Below, piece after piece: positions 46,991-56,491 of a stretch of 64,000 nt of DNA; position 1 is the stretch's first letter, and every line of letters begins with the position of its first letter. A program made the translations under genes and the position numbers. The notes beneath the pieces are model-generated. The model searched no databases, was not told the origin of the DNA, and was given only the letters and a program-made list of their open reading frames with translations. The stretch comes from Pelovirga terrestris. GTDB lineage: Bacteria > Desulfobacterota > Desulfuromonadia > Desulfuromonadales > Geopsychrobacteraceae. The stretch is taken from NCBI RefSeq assembly GCF_014773365.1, contig NZ_JACWUN010000010.1, positions 62,001-126,000 on the forward strand, written 5' to 3'.

Positions 46991-47599
46991 ATGGATATTA
47001 AATCGAATATGCTGGGAGATTTGCTGCTGGAGGCAGGACTGATCGATCAATTTCAGCTCGATTCGGCCCTTTCTTATCAGCGCAATCTCGGAGGACAGAT
47101 AGGTGCCGCGCTGGTTAAACTTGGCTACCTGCCACAAGAGACGATAGCCGAGTTTCTTGAAGCACAACAGCTTTATTCACGGGTCGGTCTCGATGAATTA
47201 ACCATCGATCCGGCGTTGATGGAGTTGTTGCCGCTTAAACGAATGGAGCAATTAACGGTTTTTCCGGTTCAGTTGCGCTATCAGGAAAATGAAAAAATCC
47301 TGCGGGTGGCGATGACCGATCCGACCGATCTGCGGTTGATTGAAAACCTGCAATTTATTACCGGCTGTCGGGTTCTGCCGTTGGTGGCAACCGAGGATGA
47401 CATTCTCCACGCCATTCGAATGAACACCGATGATGATCTGCAATTTCAGGAATCAGATCCAGGGTTGGAGGACCTTATGGATAATACCCTGCTTGACTTA
47501 ACTCCGGACGTTGACGTTCGATTTGATCGGCTGTTGCAGATATTAAGAGAAAAAGGGTTGTTGACCAAGACAGATATTGAAAGGATCAATGGCGTCTGA
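46991..47599 (+). CDS. MshEN/GspE N-terminal domain protein
   Basis: The 202-residue soluble protein has two copies of the short MshEN-type motif: MLGDLLLEAGLIDQFQLDSAL and IGAALVKLGYLPQETIAEFL. It then has the GspE_N domain with TVFPVQLRYQENEKILRVAMTDPTD. MshEN domains can bind c-di-GMP. There is no ATPase domain. Usually such domains sit in front of type II secretion or pilus ATPases; here the gene lies between the two permease genes of a peptide transporter and overlaps the next start by one base (TGATG). Confidence 0.85.
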   Translation: MDIKSNMLGDLLLEAGLIDQFQLDSALSYQRNLGGQIGAALVKLGYLPQETIAEFLEAQQLYSRVGLDELTIDPALMELLPLKRMEQLTVFPVQLRYQENEKILRVAMTDPTDLRLIENLQFITGCRVLPLVATEDDILHAIRMNTDDDLQFQESDPGLEDLMDNTLLDLTPDVDVRFDRLLQILREKGLLTKTDIERINGV

Positions 47600-48456
47600 T
47601 GGGATCCTTGCCCCGTAGCAGTTTTTTGCGCGACGTTGTCTGGCGGCGCTTGCTGAATAATCGCATGGCGCTGGCGGGTGCTGCTATTGTGTTGTTCATG
47701 TTTATCATGGCGGTGGCGGCGAGTTTTACCAGCGTCGATCCGGCGGCCATCGATGTCAGTAAGAGCTTACAGCCTCCCAGCTGGGAACATCCCTTAGGAA
47801 CGGACGACCTGGGGCGAGAAGTGCTGGTGCGGATGCTCTATGGCGCGCGCATCTCCCTGCTGGTTGGTTTTGTTGCGGTGGGGATATCGACCCTGATTGG
47901 CATCCTCTGCGGGGCTTTGGCCGGCTATTATGGCGGCTGGGTCGATGCCGTGGTGATGCGCTTTGTTGATATCATGCTGTGTTTTCCGACTTTTTTTCTC
48001 ATTCTGGCGGTCATTGCTTTTCTTGATCCGTCAATCTGGAACATCATGATCGTGATCGGGCTGACCAGCTGGATGGGGGTCGCCCGTCTGGTTCGGGCGG
48101 AATTTTTGAGCCTGCGCCAGCGCGATTTCGTCCTTGCCGCCCAGGTTCTGGGAGCCTCTGATGTGCGCCTGATTTTTCGGCACATCCTGCCCAATGCCCT
48201 GTCACCGGTGCTGGTCTCGGCGACCCTGGGCGTTGCCGGCGCCATTCTTACCGAGAGTGCCCTGTCTTTTTTGGGGATCGGTGTCCAACCGCCCACTCCG
48301 TCCTGGGGGAATATGCTGATTATCGGTAAGCAGACCCTTGGCAGCGCCTGGTGGTTGTCGGTTTTTCCGGGGGTGGCGATACTGATTACCGTTCTTGGTT
48401 ACAATCTGTTGGGGGAAGGGATTCGTGACGCCCTTGACCCACGAATTAAAGAATGA
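47599..48456 (+). CDS. Peptide ABC transporter permease, DppC/OppC type
   Basis: The 285-residue protein has six membrane segments and the DppC hallmarks: HPLGTDDLGREVLVRMLYGARISL at the N-terminus and EAA-like VRAEFLSLRQRDFVLAAQVLG, then FRHILPNALSPVLV. Start ATG overlaps the MshEN gene stop. It partners the DppB-type permease encoded at 45968. Its stop overlaps the next ATG. Confidence 0.94.
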   Translation: MGSLPRSSFLRDVVWRRLLNNRMALAGAAIVLFMFIMAVAASFTSVDPAAIDVSKSLQPPSWEHPLGTDDLGREVLVRMLYGARISLLVGFVAVGISTLIGILCGALAGYYGGWVDAVVMRFVDIMLCFPTFFLILAVIAFLDPSIWNIMIVIGLTSWMGVARLVRAEFLSLRQRDFVLAAQVLGASDVRLIFRHILPNALSPVLVSATLGVAGAILTESALSFLGIGVQPPTPSWGNMLIIGKQTLGSAWWLSVFPGVAILITVLGYNLLGEGIRDALDPRIKE

Positions 48457-48872
48457 CCTCTTTCATGACCCCGACAGCTTGTTTGCGCCGGCGCTTCGAG
48501 GCCCTTCGTCGCGGTGATTACGCTGCCATCTACGCGAGTTATCATCCCCAGGCACCCTTTCTCCAGCATTTTCCTGATCTGTCCAGCTATCTTGTTTTTG
48601 CCCTCGAACAGCTTACTGCCGTCACACTTGTTGCCTGGCAATGTACCCAAAAGCGCCGCCTTGATGGCGGTCAGGTCGAGTGTATTCAGGTCCTGGATTG
48701 TTCTCATGAAGGTACGATCAGCCGCATGGTTGAACTGGCCCTGCTGATAGAAACCAGCCAAGGGTGGCTTTATCACTCAGCCCAGAAGCTCGATGCCCGG
48801 GATGTGTCAGTGCCGGCCGTGCTGGTTGATTTCAGTCATTTTGCTGAGGCTTCTCATAAGGTGCGCTTCTAA
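48453..48872 (+). CDS. YchJ-like (NTF2-fold) protein
   Basis: The 139-residue protein looks like the middle domain of YchJ/UPF0225 proteins: CLRRRFEALRRGDYAAIYASYHPQAPF at the start, then LDGGQVECIQVLDCSHEGT. The N- and C-terminal Cys-rich SEC-C motifs of YchJ are absent. Function is not known. It overlaps the dppC stop by four bases (ATGA) and is followed closely by mutM. Confidence 0.7.
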   Translation: MTSFMTPTACLRRRFEALRRGDYAAIYASYHPQAPFLQHFPDLSSYLVFALEQLTAVTLVAWQCTQKRRLDGGQVECIQVLDCSHEGTISRMVELALLIETSQGWLYHSAQKLDARDVSVPAVLVDFSHFAEASHKVRF

Positions 48873-48874
48873 TT

Positions 48875-49690
48875 ATGCCTGAACTGCCGGAAGTTGAAAC
48901 CGTCTGTCGCGGCATCGCTCCCCACGTCATCGGCAAAGCCATCCAGGAATTGATCCTGCGTGCTCCCAAACTGCGCCTGCCGCTGGATCCCCAACTGTGT
49001 CGGATTCTTCCAGGGCAGACTATTGCCACGGTGTCGCGGCGAGCGAAATATCTATTGCTGGAAACCGATCAGGGTGGACTGTTGATCCATCTGGGGATGA
49101 CCGGAGTGTTGCGTCTTCTTCCGGCAGGAACCACCGAGAACAAGCACGATCATGTCGACCTGATTTTTACCGATGGCACCTGTCTGCGCTTGACCGATCC
49201 GCGCCGTTTTGGCACCTTTGTTTATTCCCCTGACAAACTCCTGAACCATCCTCTGCTTAAAAACCTTGGCCCGGAACCTTTGAGCGACAGCTTTAGCGGG
49301 GAGATGTTGTATCATCTGTCACGCGGCAAAGCGCAGCCAATAAAGGTTTTTATCATGGATCAGAAGGTTGTTGTCGGGGTTGGTAATATCTACGCTAATG
49401 AGGCGTTGTTTCGTGCCGGTATTCATCCCGTGCGTGCGGCCGGACGGATTGGGCGGCAACGCTATCAACGCCTGGTGATAGCTATCCAGGAGGTATTAAG
49501 GGCGGCTATCGATGCTGGTGGTACCACCATCAGCGACTTTGCCGACAGCGAAGGACGCCCCGGTTATTTTCGCCAGGAGTTATTGGTGTATGGTCGACGT
49601 TCCGGCCCCTGTTGTTATTGTGGTCGTGCCATCCACTCCTGTCGCATCGGCCAGCGTTCAACCTTTTATTGCAGTCATTGTCAGAGGTAG
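48875..49690 (+). CDS. mutM: Formamidopyrimidine-DNA glycosylase
   Basis: The 271-residue bifunctional glycosylase/AP lyase removes 8-oxoguanine and formamidopyrimidines. The processed N-terminus PELPEVETV (Pro2 nucleophile, Glu3) is conserved, as are RRAKYLLL, VGNIYANEALFRAGIHP and the C-terminal zinc finger of four Cys in CCYCGRAIHSCRIGQ...CSHCQR. Start ATG is two bases after the previous stop. Confidence 0.97.
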   Translation: MPELPEVETVCRGIAPHVIGKAIQELILRAPKLRLPLDPQLCRILPGQTIATVSRRAKYLLLETDQGGLLIHLGMTGVLRLLPAGTTENKHDHVDLIFTDGTCLRLTDPRRFGTFVYSPDKLLNHPLLKNLGPEPLSDSFSGEMLYHLSRGKAQPIKVFIMDQKVVVGVGNIYANEALFRAGIHPVRAAGRIGRQRYQRLVIAIQEVLRAAIDAGGTTISDFADSEGRPGYFRQELLVYGRRSGPCCYCGRAIHSCRIGQRSTFYCSHCQR

Positions 49691-49695
49691 CGGTT

Positions 49696-50103
49696 ATGGA
49701 GCAGTTTTCTTATTCCTATCGGGTTGGCATCGGTGATATCAATGTTGGCGGACATGTCAGTAATGCCGCCGTTCTAACCATCTTTCAGGATGCCAGGCTG
49801 GCTTTTTTAGCACAGCTGGGCCCATTTTCCGAAACGGAGGTGGGTGGCTGTGGGCTGATCATGCCGGAAGCGCACATTTATTATCGGCAGGAGATGTTCC
49901 ATGGCGATCAGTTGCAGATCGGCGTCCGGGTGGCCGGCCTCAAGCGTGCCGCCTTCACCCTGGAATATCAGATCACCCGCGCCGGTGAGGTGACTGCAGA
50001 AGGCACTACGGTGATGGTTTGTTTCGATTATCAGCAGCGCAAACCCTGCAGGATGCCGCCACAACTTCGCGCTGCCTTGGAAAGCCTCCCCCTGGTCGGT
50101 TAA
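49696..50103 (+). CDS. Acyl-CoA thioesterase, YbgC/hotdog fold
   Basis: The 135-residue protein has a hotdog fold with the 4-hydroxybenzoyl-CoA thioesterase-like pattern: IGDINVGGHVSNAAVLTIFQDARLAFL (the YbgC Asp is at GDINVGGHV) and EAHIYYRQEMFHGDQLQIGV. Substrates could be short or medium acyl-CoAs. The start at 49696 is preferred over an upstream in-frame start at 49612 that lies inside mutM. It is a possible read-through partner of mutM. Confidence 0.85.
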   Translation: MEQFSYSYRVGIGDINVGGHVSNAAVLTIFQDARLAFLAQLGPFSETEVGGCGLIMPEAHIYYRQEMFHGDQLQIGVRVAGLKRAAFTLEYQITRAGEVTAEGTTVMVCFDYQQRKPCRMPPQLRAALESLPLVG

Positions 50104-50149
50104 ATGCTTTTGGTTCGGCGTGGTTAGGGTTTTAGCTCCGGTTTCCTGC

Positions 50150-50178
50150 TTGACGCACCAGTGTACAAGCGCTATTGT
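50150..50178 (+). promoter_or_regulatory. Promoter of lysS
   Basis: TTGACG (50150-50155) and TATTGT (50173-50178) are 17 bases apart, with a start near 50185 and a leader of about 33 bases. Confidence 0.7.
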
Positions 50179-50217
50179 TCCTCTCTTAATTTTTTTGATC
50201 AGTTAAGGATGAAACTC

Positions 50218-51705
50218 ATGGAAGAACTAAACGATCTGCTGCAACAGCGCAGAGCGAAAATCGATACCTTTATCAGCGCCGGGGTTAATCCCTTTGCCAA
50301 TGATTTCAAAGTACTGCATAACGCCGGCCAGATTAATGACAATCACCAGCAGGAATCGCGTGAGGACCTCGAAGGCTCCACTGTCGAATATCGTTTTGCC
50401 GGCCGGATTATGGCTCGACGTGATTTCGGCAAGGCTGCTTTTCTCCAACTGCAGGACGGCAGCGGCCGGATTCAGGTCTACGTTGCCAAAAAAGAAATTG
50501 GCGATGACGCCTTCGATTATTTCAAGAAATTGGATATCGGCGATATTGTCGGGGTTTGTGGTGTTCCCTTTCGCACCCAGACCGACGAGCTGTCGATCCG
50601 CGCCGGCGAAGTCAAGCTGCTGACCAAATCATTACTGCCCCTGCCGGAGAAATGGCACGGTCTGACCGATGTCGAAACCCGCTACCGCCAGCGTTATCTG
50701 GATCTGATGGTGAATCCCGAGGTGCGCGAGGTTTTTCGCAAGCGCAGCCGTATCGTTAATCTGATCCGTGACTTCATGCTTGAGCACGATTATCTTGAAG
50801 TCGAAACCCCGATGATGCATCAGATTGCCGGTGGTGCAACCGCCAAGCCCTTTGTCACCCGTCACAACACCTTGAAGATGGATCTGTTTCTGCGGATTGC
50901 TCCGGAACTGTATCTAAAACGACTGGTGGTTGGTGGTTTTGACCGGGTGTTTGAAATCAATCGCAACTTTCGCAATGAGGGGATATCGATTCAGCATAAC
51001 CCCGAATTTACCATGATGGAATTTTACCAGGCCTATGCTACGTACGATGACCTGATGGATTTTTCCGAACAGCTGATTTGTCATGTGACTCAACAGGTGT
51101 GCGGTTCGCTGGTGATTCCTTATGGTGAAAAGACGGTTGACCTGACTCCACCATGGGAGCGGCTGACCCTTAAGGATGCTATCGTCAAGTATGGCGAGGT
51201 TGAGCTGGAATTACTCAATGATCGTGATCGTTCCCTGGCGTATGCCACCGATACCTTGGGGCTGGAACTTGACGGCCACATCGGCCATGGCAAACTGCTG
51301 GCAGAGATCTTCGATGAGGTGGTGGAGCCGAAGCTGTGGAATCCGGTGTTTATTACCCAATATCCCACTGAGATTTCACCCCTCTCGCGCAAAAACGATG
51401 AAAACCCGGATGTCGTTGATCGTTTTGAGCTGTTTATCGTCGGTCGTGAGCTGGCTAACGCCTTCTCCGAATTGAACAACCCCATCGATCAGAAACAGAG
51501 ATTTCTTGATCAACTCAAAGAAAAGGCGGCCGGCGACGAAGAAGCACATGCCATGGACGAAGATTATATCCGTGCGCTGGAGTACGGTCTGCCGCCGGCG
51601 GCTGGTGAAGGGATTGGCATAGACCGTCTGGTGATGCTGCTGACCAACTCCGCCAGTATCCGCGATGTCATTCTCTTTCCGCAAATGCGCCCCGAGGCAG
51701 GATAA
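50218..51705 (+). CDS. lysS: Lysyl-tRNA synthetase, class II
   Basis: The 495-residue enzyme has an N-terminal OB-fold anticodon-binding domain (about residues 60-140; RIMARRDFGKAAFLQLQDGSG) and the class II core: motif 1 region (HGLTDVETRYRQRYLDL), motif 2 (RNEGISIQHNPEFTMMEFYQAY) and motif 3 (GIGIDRLVMLL). The start at 50218 is nine bases after AGGA; an ATG at 50209 is too close, and one at 50161 is upstream of the transcription start predicted here. Confidence 0.97.
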   Translation: MEELNDLLQQRRAKIDTFISAGVNPFANDFKVLHNAGQINDNHQQESREDLEGSTVEYRFAGRIMARRDFGKAAFLQLQDGSGRIQVYVAKKEIGDDAFDYFKKLDIGDIVGVCGVPFRTQTDELSIRAGEVKLLTKSLLPLPEKWHGLTDVETRYRQRYLDLMVNPEVREVFRKRSRIVNLIRDFMLEHDYLEVETPMMHQIAGGATAKPFVTRHNTLKMDLFLRIAPELYLKRLVVGGFDRVFEINRNFRNEGISIQHNPEFTMMEFYQAYATYDDLMDFSEQLICHVTQQVCGSLVIPYGEKTVDLTPPWERLTLKDAIVKYGEVELELLNDRDRSLAYATDTLGLELDGHIGHGKLLAEIFDEVVEPKLWNPVFITQYPTEISPLSRKNDENPDVVDRFELFIVGRELANAFSELNNPIDQKQRFLDQLKEKAAGDEEAHAMDEDYIRALEYGLPPAAGEGIGIDRLVMLLTNSASIRDVILFPQMRPEAG

Positions 51706-51718
51706 GGCTTAATATTTC

Positions 51719-52966
51719 ATGTCCTATGAATGGTTTATCAGCCTGCGCTATCTGCGTGCCAAGCGCAAGCAGACCTTTATTTCGGTCATTTCGTTTATTT
51801 CAATTGCCGGGGTTACCCTGGGCGTTGCCGCGTTGATTCTGGTCCAGGCAGTGATGACCGGATTTACCGACGGCGTGCGCCAGCAAATTCTCGGTAATGT
51901 CCCTCATGTCCTGATCCAGCGCTATGGTGAAGGTATTGATAACCCGCGTGAACTGGTTAACGCGGCAAGGCAACTTCCCCATGTGATCTCGGCGACCCCG
52001 TTTGTTTCCCGTGAGGCTATGTTGCTGGCCGGCGGCAATGTTGCTGCCGTCAGTGTCAAAGGGGTGGACGAAGACCACAAAATCCTTGCTCAGTCGCTTA
52101 GAACCTGGGAAGGTAACCAGATCAACCAGCTGTTTTTTGACTCGGAGGACCGTCCCGGCATTATCATTGGAATGGATACGGCGACAACCCTTGGTGTTGA
52201 TGTGGGCGGGTTGGTGAACGTTATTCCCCCATTATTTAACGTCACTCCTTTTGGGATGATGCCGAAAATGAAACCCTTTCGGGTGGTTGCTGTGTTTGAC
52301 AAGCAGAGCAGCCTGATCGACAGTTTTTATGCCTATATCCCCTTGCCGGAAGCTCAGGTGTTTTTTGAGTCTGAAGGTGTCGTTAGCGGCATTGAAATTG
52401 AGGTTGATTTGTTTGAACGCGCCCCTGCTGTCGCTGATCAGCTTTCCGGGCAGTTTGCTTTCCCTACGGTTGTACGCCCCTGGCAGAGTCTCTACGGCTC
52501 TTTTTTGTCGGCACTCAAGCTGGAAAAACTCGGACTTTTTATTGTTCTGGCGATTATTGTCCTGGTCGCTGCCTTTAATATTGCTACGACTCTGATTATG
52601 GTTGTGATGGAAAAAACTCGTGATATTGCTATCTTGCGTGCCATGGGTGCTAATGCTCGCAGCATTATGAAAATCTTTTTGTTTGAAGGACTGATTATCG
52701 GCACCATGGGGACCCTGTTGGGCACAGGGTTGGGGGTGGCTCTGGCCCATTATGCCGACGCTCTGATCAAGGGGGTCGAGGGTATGTTTGGTATTCAGAT
52801 CTTTGATCAATCGGTCTACGGCATGGAGCGCTTCCCTTCAGAGATCGTTGTGGTCGAGGTGATAGCAGTGGTGGTGATGGCTATGACCATCTCGTTGCTG
52901 GCCACCATTTATCCCGCCTGGCGCGCTTCACGTATGGATCCGGCAGAGGCCCTGCGTTATGACTGA
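51719..52966 (+). CDS. lolE: Lipoprotein-releasing ABC transporter permease LolC/LolE
   Basis: The 415-residue protein has four membrane helices and a large periplasmic domain. It starts WFISLRYLRAKRKQTFISVISFISIAGV, the family start, and has a C-terminal set with KTRDIAILRAMGANARSIMKIF, the coupling region, and YPAWRASRMDPAEALRYD at the end. It extracts lipoproteins from the inner membrane. Only one copy is present; Lol systems with a single LolF-like permease dimer exist. It overlaps lolD by eight bases. Confidence 0.94.
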   Translation: MSYEWFISLRYLRAKRKQTFISVISFISIAGVTLGVAALILVQAVMTGFTDGVRQQILGNVPHVLIQRYGEGIDNPRELVNAARQLPHVISATPFVSREAMLLAGGNVAAVSVKGVDEDHKILAQSLRTWEGNQINQLFFDSEDRPGIIIGMDTATTLGVDVGGLVNVIPPLFNVTPFGMMPKMKPFRVVAVFDKQSSLIDSFYAYIPLPEAQVFFESEGVVSGIEIEVDLFERAPAVADQLSGQFAFPTVVRPWQSLYGSFLSALKLEKLGLFIVLAIIVLVAAFNIATTLIMVVMEKTRDIAILRAMGANARSIMKIFLFEGLIIGTMGTLLGTGLGVALAHYADALIKGVEGMFGIQIFDQSVYGMERFPSEIVVVEVIAVVVMAMTISLLATIYPAWRASRMDPAEALRYD

Positions 52967-53657
52967 TGTTCACATGGTCGCAGTGCATCAACTGCACAAA
53001 TCCTTTCAGACGCCGGGTGGGGTTATCGAGGTGCTCAGAGGGATTGATCTGCAGATTAAACGCAATGAACGGGTGGCGGTGGTCGGAACCTCCGGAGCAG
53101 GGAAAACCACGCTGATGCATATCCTCGGTGGGCTTGATGCACCAACGTCCGGAGACGTCAGGGTTGAAGGCGAAAGATTATTTGCCCTGCGCGGGCACGC
53201 CCTTGATGCTTTTCGCAATCGTACCGTCGGGTTTGTCTTTCAGTTTCACCAACTGCTGCCGGAATTCAGTGCCCTGGAAAATGTCATGATGCCGCGTCTG
53301 ATTGCCGGTGAGACCCGCAAACTGGCCGGCGAAAAAGCTGCTGATATCCTTTCCGAGGTCGGTCTGGCTCATCGTTTGACCCATAAGCCCGGTGCCTTGT
53401 CCGGCGGGGAACAGCAACGGGTGGCTATCGCTCGTGCTCTGGTCAATGAACCCCAATTGTTGTTGGCCGATGAACCAACCGGTAACCTGGATACCGGCAC
53501 CTCCGATGAGATTGTTGCCCTGTTAAATCGCATGCACGCCAGTAAAGGCCTTACCATGGTGATTGTGACCCACAACCTGCCTCTAGCCGCCGGTCTTGAC
53601 CGTATTCTCAGGATCGAGGACGGGGTACTGGCGGGGGATGTTTTAAATTGCAGTTGA
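52959..53657 (+). CDS. lolD: Lipoprotein-releasing ABC transporter ATPase LolD
   Basis: The 232-residue ATPase has Walker A VVGTSGAGKTT, Q-loop FVFQFHQLLPEF, signature LSGGEQQR, Walker B LLLADEPTG, and H-loop VTHN. The LolD-specific FQFHQLLPEFSALENVMMP stretch is clear. It overlaps the end of the permease gene. The bamA promoter lies at its 3' end. Confidence 0.96.
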   Translation: MTDVHMVAVHQLHKSFQTPGGVIEVLRGIDLQIKRNERVAVVGTSGAGKTTLMHILGGLDAPTSGDVRVEGERLFALRGHALDAFRNRTVGFVFQFHQLLPEFSALENVMMPRLIAGETRKLAGEKAADILSEVGLAHRLTHKPGALSGGEQQRVAIARALVNEPQLLLADEPTGNLDTGTSDEIVALLNRMHASKGLTMVIVTHNLPLAAGLDRILRIEDGVLAGDVLNCS

Positions 53658-53676
53658 TATCACACTCTTTTATAAT
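53648..53676 (+). promoter_or_regulatory. Promoter of bamA operon
   Basis: A perfect TATAAT at 53671-53676 with TTGCAG at 53648-53653, 17 bases upstream. The -35 box is a partial match and lies over the end of lolD. The start would be near 53683. Confidence 0.65.
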
Positions 53677-53717
53677 CTACAGTTTGCTTATCCCCACTAG
53701 AGCTGAGGTTTTTTTTG

Positions 53718-55961
53718 ATGTCTAGATCACTTATGGTTGCGCTTTTTCTGGTCTTTGTAGCGACTTTTTCGCTGGCGGCAGAAGAATTCAGGGTAGCGCA
53801 GGTGCAGATAGAGGGGAACCGTCGAGTGGCAACGGCAGCTATCCGTGGAGCGATTACAATCAATCCCGGTGATGTGGTCAGTTATGCTCAGGTCGATGAA
53901 AATTTGAAAAACATCTTTGCCCTGGGTGGTTTTCACGATGTGACGGCTCGGATCGCTGAGGTTCAGGGGAGCACTATTCTGGTTTTTGAACTGGAAGAGC
54001 AACCCCTGGTCAGAACTTTAGAGTTCCGTGACAATAAAAAACTGTCAGATCAGAAACTACGTGACAACACGACGCTAAAGCCGCCGTTTATTTTTGATCA
54101 TAACCGCGTACGCAATAGTGTTCAGGAGTTGAAAAACGTTTACATCAAAGATGCTTACCATGCGGTGGACATCAATACCCAGTTGAACATTGACAATCGT
54201 GGTGAAGCAACTTTGGTCTACCTGATCGACGAAGGTCGCAAAATCCGCGTCAAGAATATTAATTTTATTGGGAATGAGGTGTTAAAAAAACGGGCGTTAC
54301 TCAAAAGCATCGAAACCAAGGAACGCTGGTTTTTGTCCTGGCTGACGGGGCGAGGAGTTTATCTTGAAGAGGTCATAGAGATCGATATTGAACGCATCAA
54401 AATGGCTTATTACGATATCGGCTATCAGGACGTAATCGTTCAGCAACCCCAAGTGACCCTGATCGATAACAAATATCTGAATATTGACATCGAGATTGAC
54501 GAAGGCCCGCAATATCGAGTTGGGGCTTTAAGGGTCAGTGGCGATCTGCTTTTTCCCGAAGATGAGCTGTTAAAACAGGTGCAGCTTAAAGAGGGGGAGG
54601 TGTTCAGCCGTCTGCAATTGCGTGACAGTATCCTTGCCCTGACTGACCTGTACGCCGATCGTGGTTATGCCTACGTTAATGTCGTGCCATTGACCGCCAG
54701 AAAAGCTGATGAGTTACTCTTTGATATCGAGTTGGAGATCGAGCAGGGGGTGCAGGTATCAATCGAGCGGGTTGATATCAGCGGTAATATTCGCACTCGA
54801 GACAAGGTGATTCGGCGTGAAATTCCGGTGATTGAGGGAGAGCTGTACAGTTCCAGTAAAATGAAGGAAGCTAACCGGCGGGTACGTAACCTCGGTTTTT
54901 TTGAAGAGGTTCAGATCACAGATAAACGCGGCTCAGCTGAAGATTTGAGTGTCGTTGAGGTAGCGGTTGAGGAGCGACTGACCGGAACCTTTTCCATCGG
55001 GCTAGGTTATTCTTCAGTCGACAAGTTGATGGCGCAAGGGTCGATCTCCCAGGAGAACTTTCTTGGTCGCGGGTTAACTCTCAATTTAAGCGGTTCCGTC
55101 GGTTCCAAAAGCAATACCTATTCACTGGCGGTCACTGATCCTTATTTTCTTGATACTGACTGGACTCTTGGCGGCGAAGTGTACCGTTCACAACGCGAAT
55201 TTCGTGACTACGATGATGAACGTACCGGTGGTGCAATTCGCGCCGGTCATTCGGTCAGTCGTAATTCTCGCGTGTTTTTGACTTATCGCTATGAGCAAAA
55301 AGAAATTACTAACCTCAGTGCTGTTGCCCTGGCAAATCAGTTCATCGCAGATCAGGAAGGCCGATCAACCCTGTCATCAATTACTACCCAGTGGGTGCGT
55401 AACAGTACTGATTTTTTTGAGGATCCCAGTCGTGGCGGGGTTACCCGCATCAGCCTTGAGTATGCAGGCCTAGGTGGCACCGAGCATTTCTTGCGGCCAA
55501 TTGCTTCGCACCGCCATTTCTTCCCATTGTTCTGGGGTACGGTTTTTTCCATTCATGGTGAAATCGGGTACATAACATCGACTCGTGGTGATGAGGTTTC
55601 ACTGAGTGAGCGCTTTTTTCTCGGTGGTATAAGAACGATTCGTGGTTTTAAAACCCGTGAAGTTGGTCCGCGTGGCGACGACGGTATTTATATCGGCGGT
55701 GAAAAGATGGGTTATTTCAATATGGAATATCTCTTCCCCATCTATCGCTCTCTCGGGTTACAAGGTGTCCTTTTTTACGACACAGGAAATGCCTGGCGTG
55801 ATAACGAAGAGTATTTTTCCGATATGCGTCACAGTGCCGGCGCCGGAATTCGCTGGCGCAGCCCCTTAGGTCCGTTACGTTTTGAGTGGGGATATAACCT
55901 CGATCCGCGTGATGATGAGAAACAAAGTGTTTTTGAATTTACCATTGGACGACCATTTTAA
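53718..55961 (+). CDS. bamA: Outer-membrane protein assembly factor BamA
   Basis: The 747-residue protein has a signal peptide (about residues 1-21), five POTRA domains (about 23-410; e.g. EFRVAQVQIEGNRRV) and a 16-stranded barrel. The conserved barrel motif reads IRGF in FFLGGIRTIRGFKTREVGP, equal to the usual VRGF/Y. The C-terminus ends with FEFTIGRPF, aromatic last residue as in outer-membrane proteins. ATG at 53718 is preferred to an in-frame TTG one codon before. It inserts barrel proteins and heads the skp-lpxD-fabZ-lpxA set. Confidence 0.97.
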   Translation: MSRSLMVALFLVFVATFSLAAEEFRVAQVQIEGNRRVATAAIRGAITINPGDVVSYAQVDENLKNIFALGGFHDVTARIAEVQGSTILVFELEEQPLVRTLEFRDNKKLSDQKLRDNTTLKPPFIFDHNRVRNSVQELKNVYIKDAYHAVDINTQLNIDNRGEATLVYLIDEGRKIRVKNINFIGNEVLKKRALLKSIETKERWFLSWLTGRGVYLEEVIEIDIERIKMAYYDIGYQDVIVQQPQVTLIDNKYLNIDIEIDEGPQYRVGALRVSGDLLFPEDELLKQVQLKEGEVFSRLQLRDSILALTDLYADRGYAYVNVVPLTARKADELLFDIELEIEQGVQVSIERVDISGNIRTRDKVIRREIPVIEGELYSSSKMKEANRRVRNLGFFEEVQITDKRGSAEDLSVVEVAVEERLTGTFSIGLGYSSVDKLMAQGSISQENFLGRGLTLNLSGSVGSKSNTYSLAVTDPYFLDTDWTLGGEVYRSQREFRDYDDERTGGAIRAGHSVSRNSRVFLTYRYEQKEITNLSAVALANQFIADQEGRSTLSSITTQWVRNSTDFFEDPSRGGVTRISLEYAGLGGTEHFLRPIASHRHFFPLFWGTVFSIHGEIGYITSTRGDEVSLSERFFLGGIRTIRGFKTREVGPRGDDGIYIGGEKMGYFNMEYLFPIYRSLGLQGVLFYDTGNAWRDNEEYFSDMRHSAGAGIRWRSPLGPLRFEWGYNLDPRDDEKQSVFEFTIGRPF

Positions 55962-55981
55962 ACCAATTATAAGGAGATATC

Positions 55982-56485
55982 ATGAAAAAGATCAGTGTAA
56001 TTGTACTCGCCTTACTGTTGTTTGCTCTGCCTGCCTTTGCCCAGAAAATCGGCTATGTTGACCTTCAACGTGCCCTGAATCTCTCCAAGGCCGGTGTTGC
56101 TGCCAAGCAGCAGATGACCGAAGAGGTCAAAAAATACGAAGGCGAATTCAAGGCAAAGCAGGATGAAGTGCTGAAGATGAAGGCTGACCTGGAAAAGCAG
56201 GCGGCCCTGTTGTCAGATAATGCACGGGCCGAGCGTGAGCGTGAATATCAGCGTCGAGTGACGGATCTGCAGCGTTTTCAGCAGGACATTCAGGAAGATC
56301 TGCAGCGCAAGGATGCTGAATTTACCGGACGGATTATCAATGAGTTGTTTGACGTTATGCAGACGGTGGGTTCCGAGAGAGGCTATGCCATGATCATTGA
56401 AAAAAACGAAGGGGCCATTGTATACGCTGATCCTGAATACGATCTTACCGATGCGCTGATCAACGCCTACGATGCGAAAAACTAA
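55982..56485 (+). CDS. skp: Periplasmic chaperone Skp/OmpH
   Basis: The 167-residue protein has a signal peptide (KKISVIVLALLLFALPAFAQ), a first strand KIGYVDLQRAL, then a long charged helical arm (residues about 45-110) typical of Skp, and a final hydrophobic part EKNEGAIVYADPEYDLTDALI. It carries unfolded outer-membrane proteins to BamA, encoded upstream. AAGGAG lies six bases before the ATG. Confidence 0.93.
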   Translation: MKKISVIVLALLLFALPAFAQKIGYVDLQRALNLSKAGVAAKQQMTEEVKKYEGEFKAKQDEVLKMKADLEKQAALLSDNARAEREREYQRRVTDLQRFQQDIQEDLQRKDAEFTGRIINELFDVMQTVGSERGYAMIIEKNEGAIVYADPEYDLTDALINAYDAKN

Positions 56486-56491
56486 CGACAC

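Noticed and set aside
48399-48776. Minus-strand frame over dppC end and the YchJ-like gene
   Set aside because: Mirror frame; the plus-strand products have family features and overlapping starts typical of operons.
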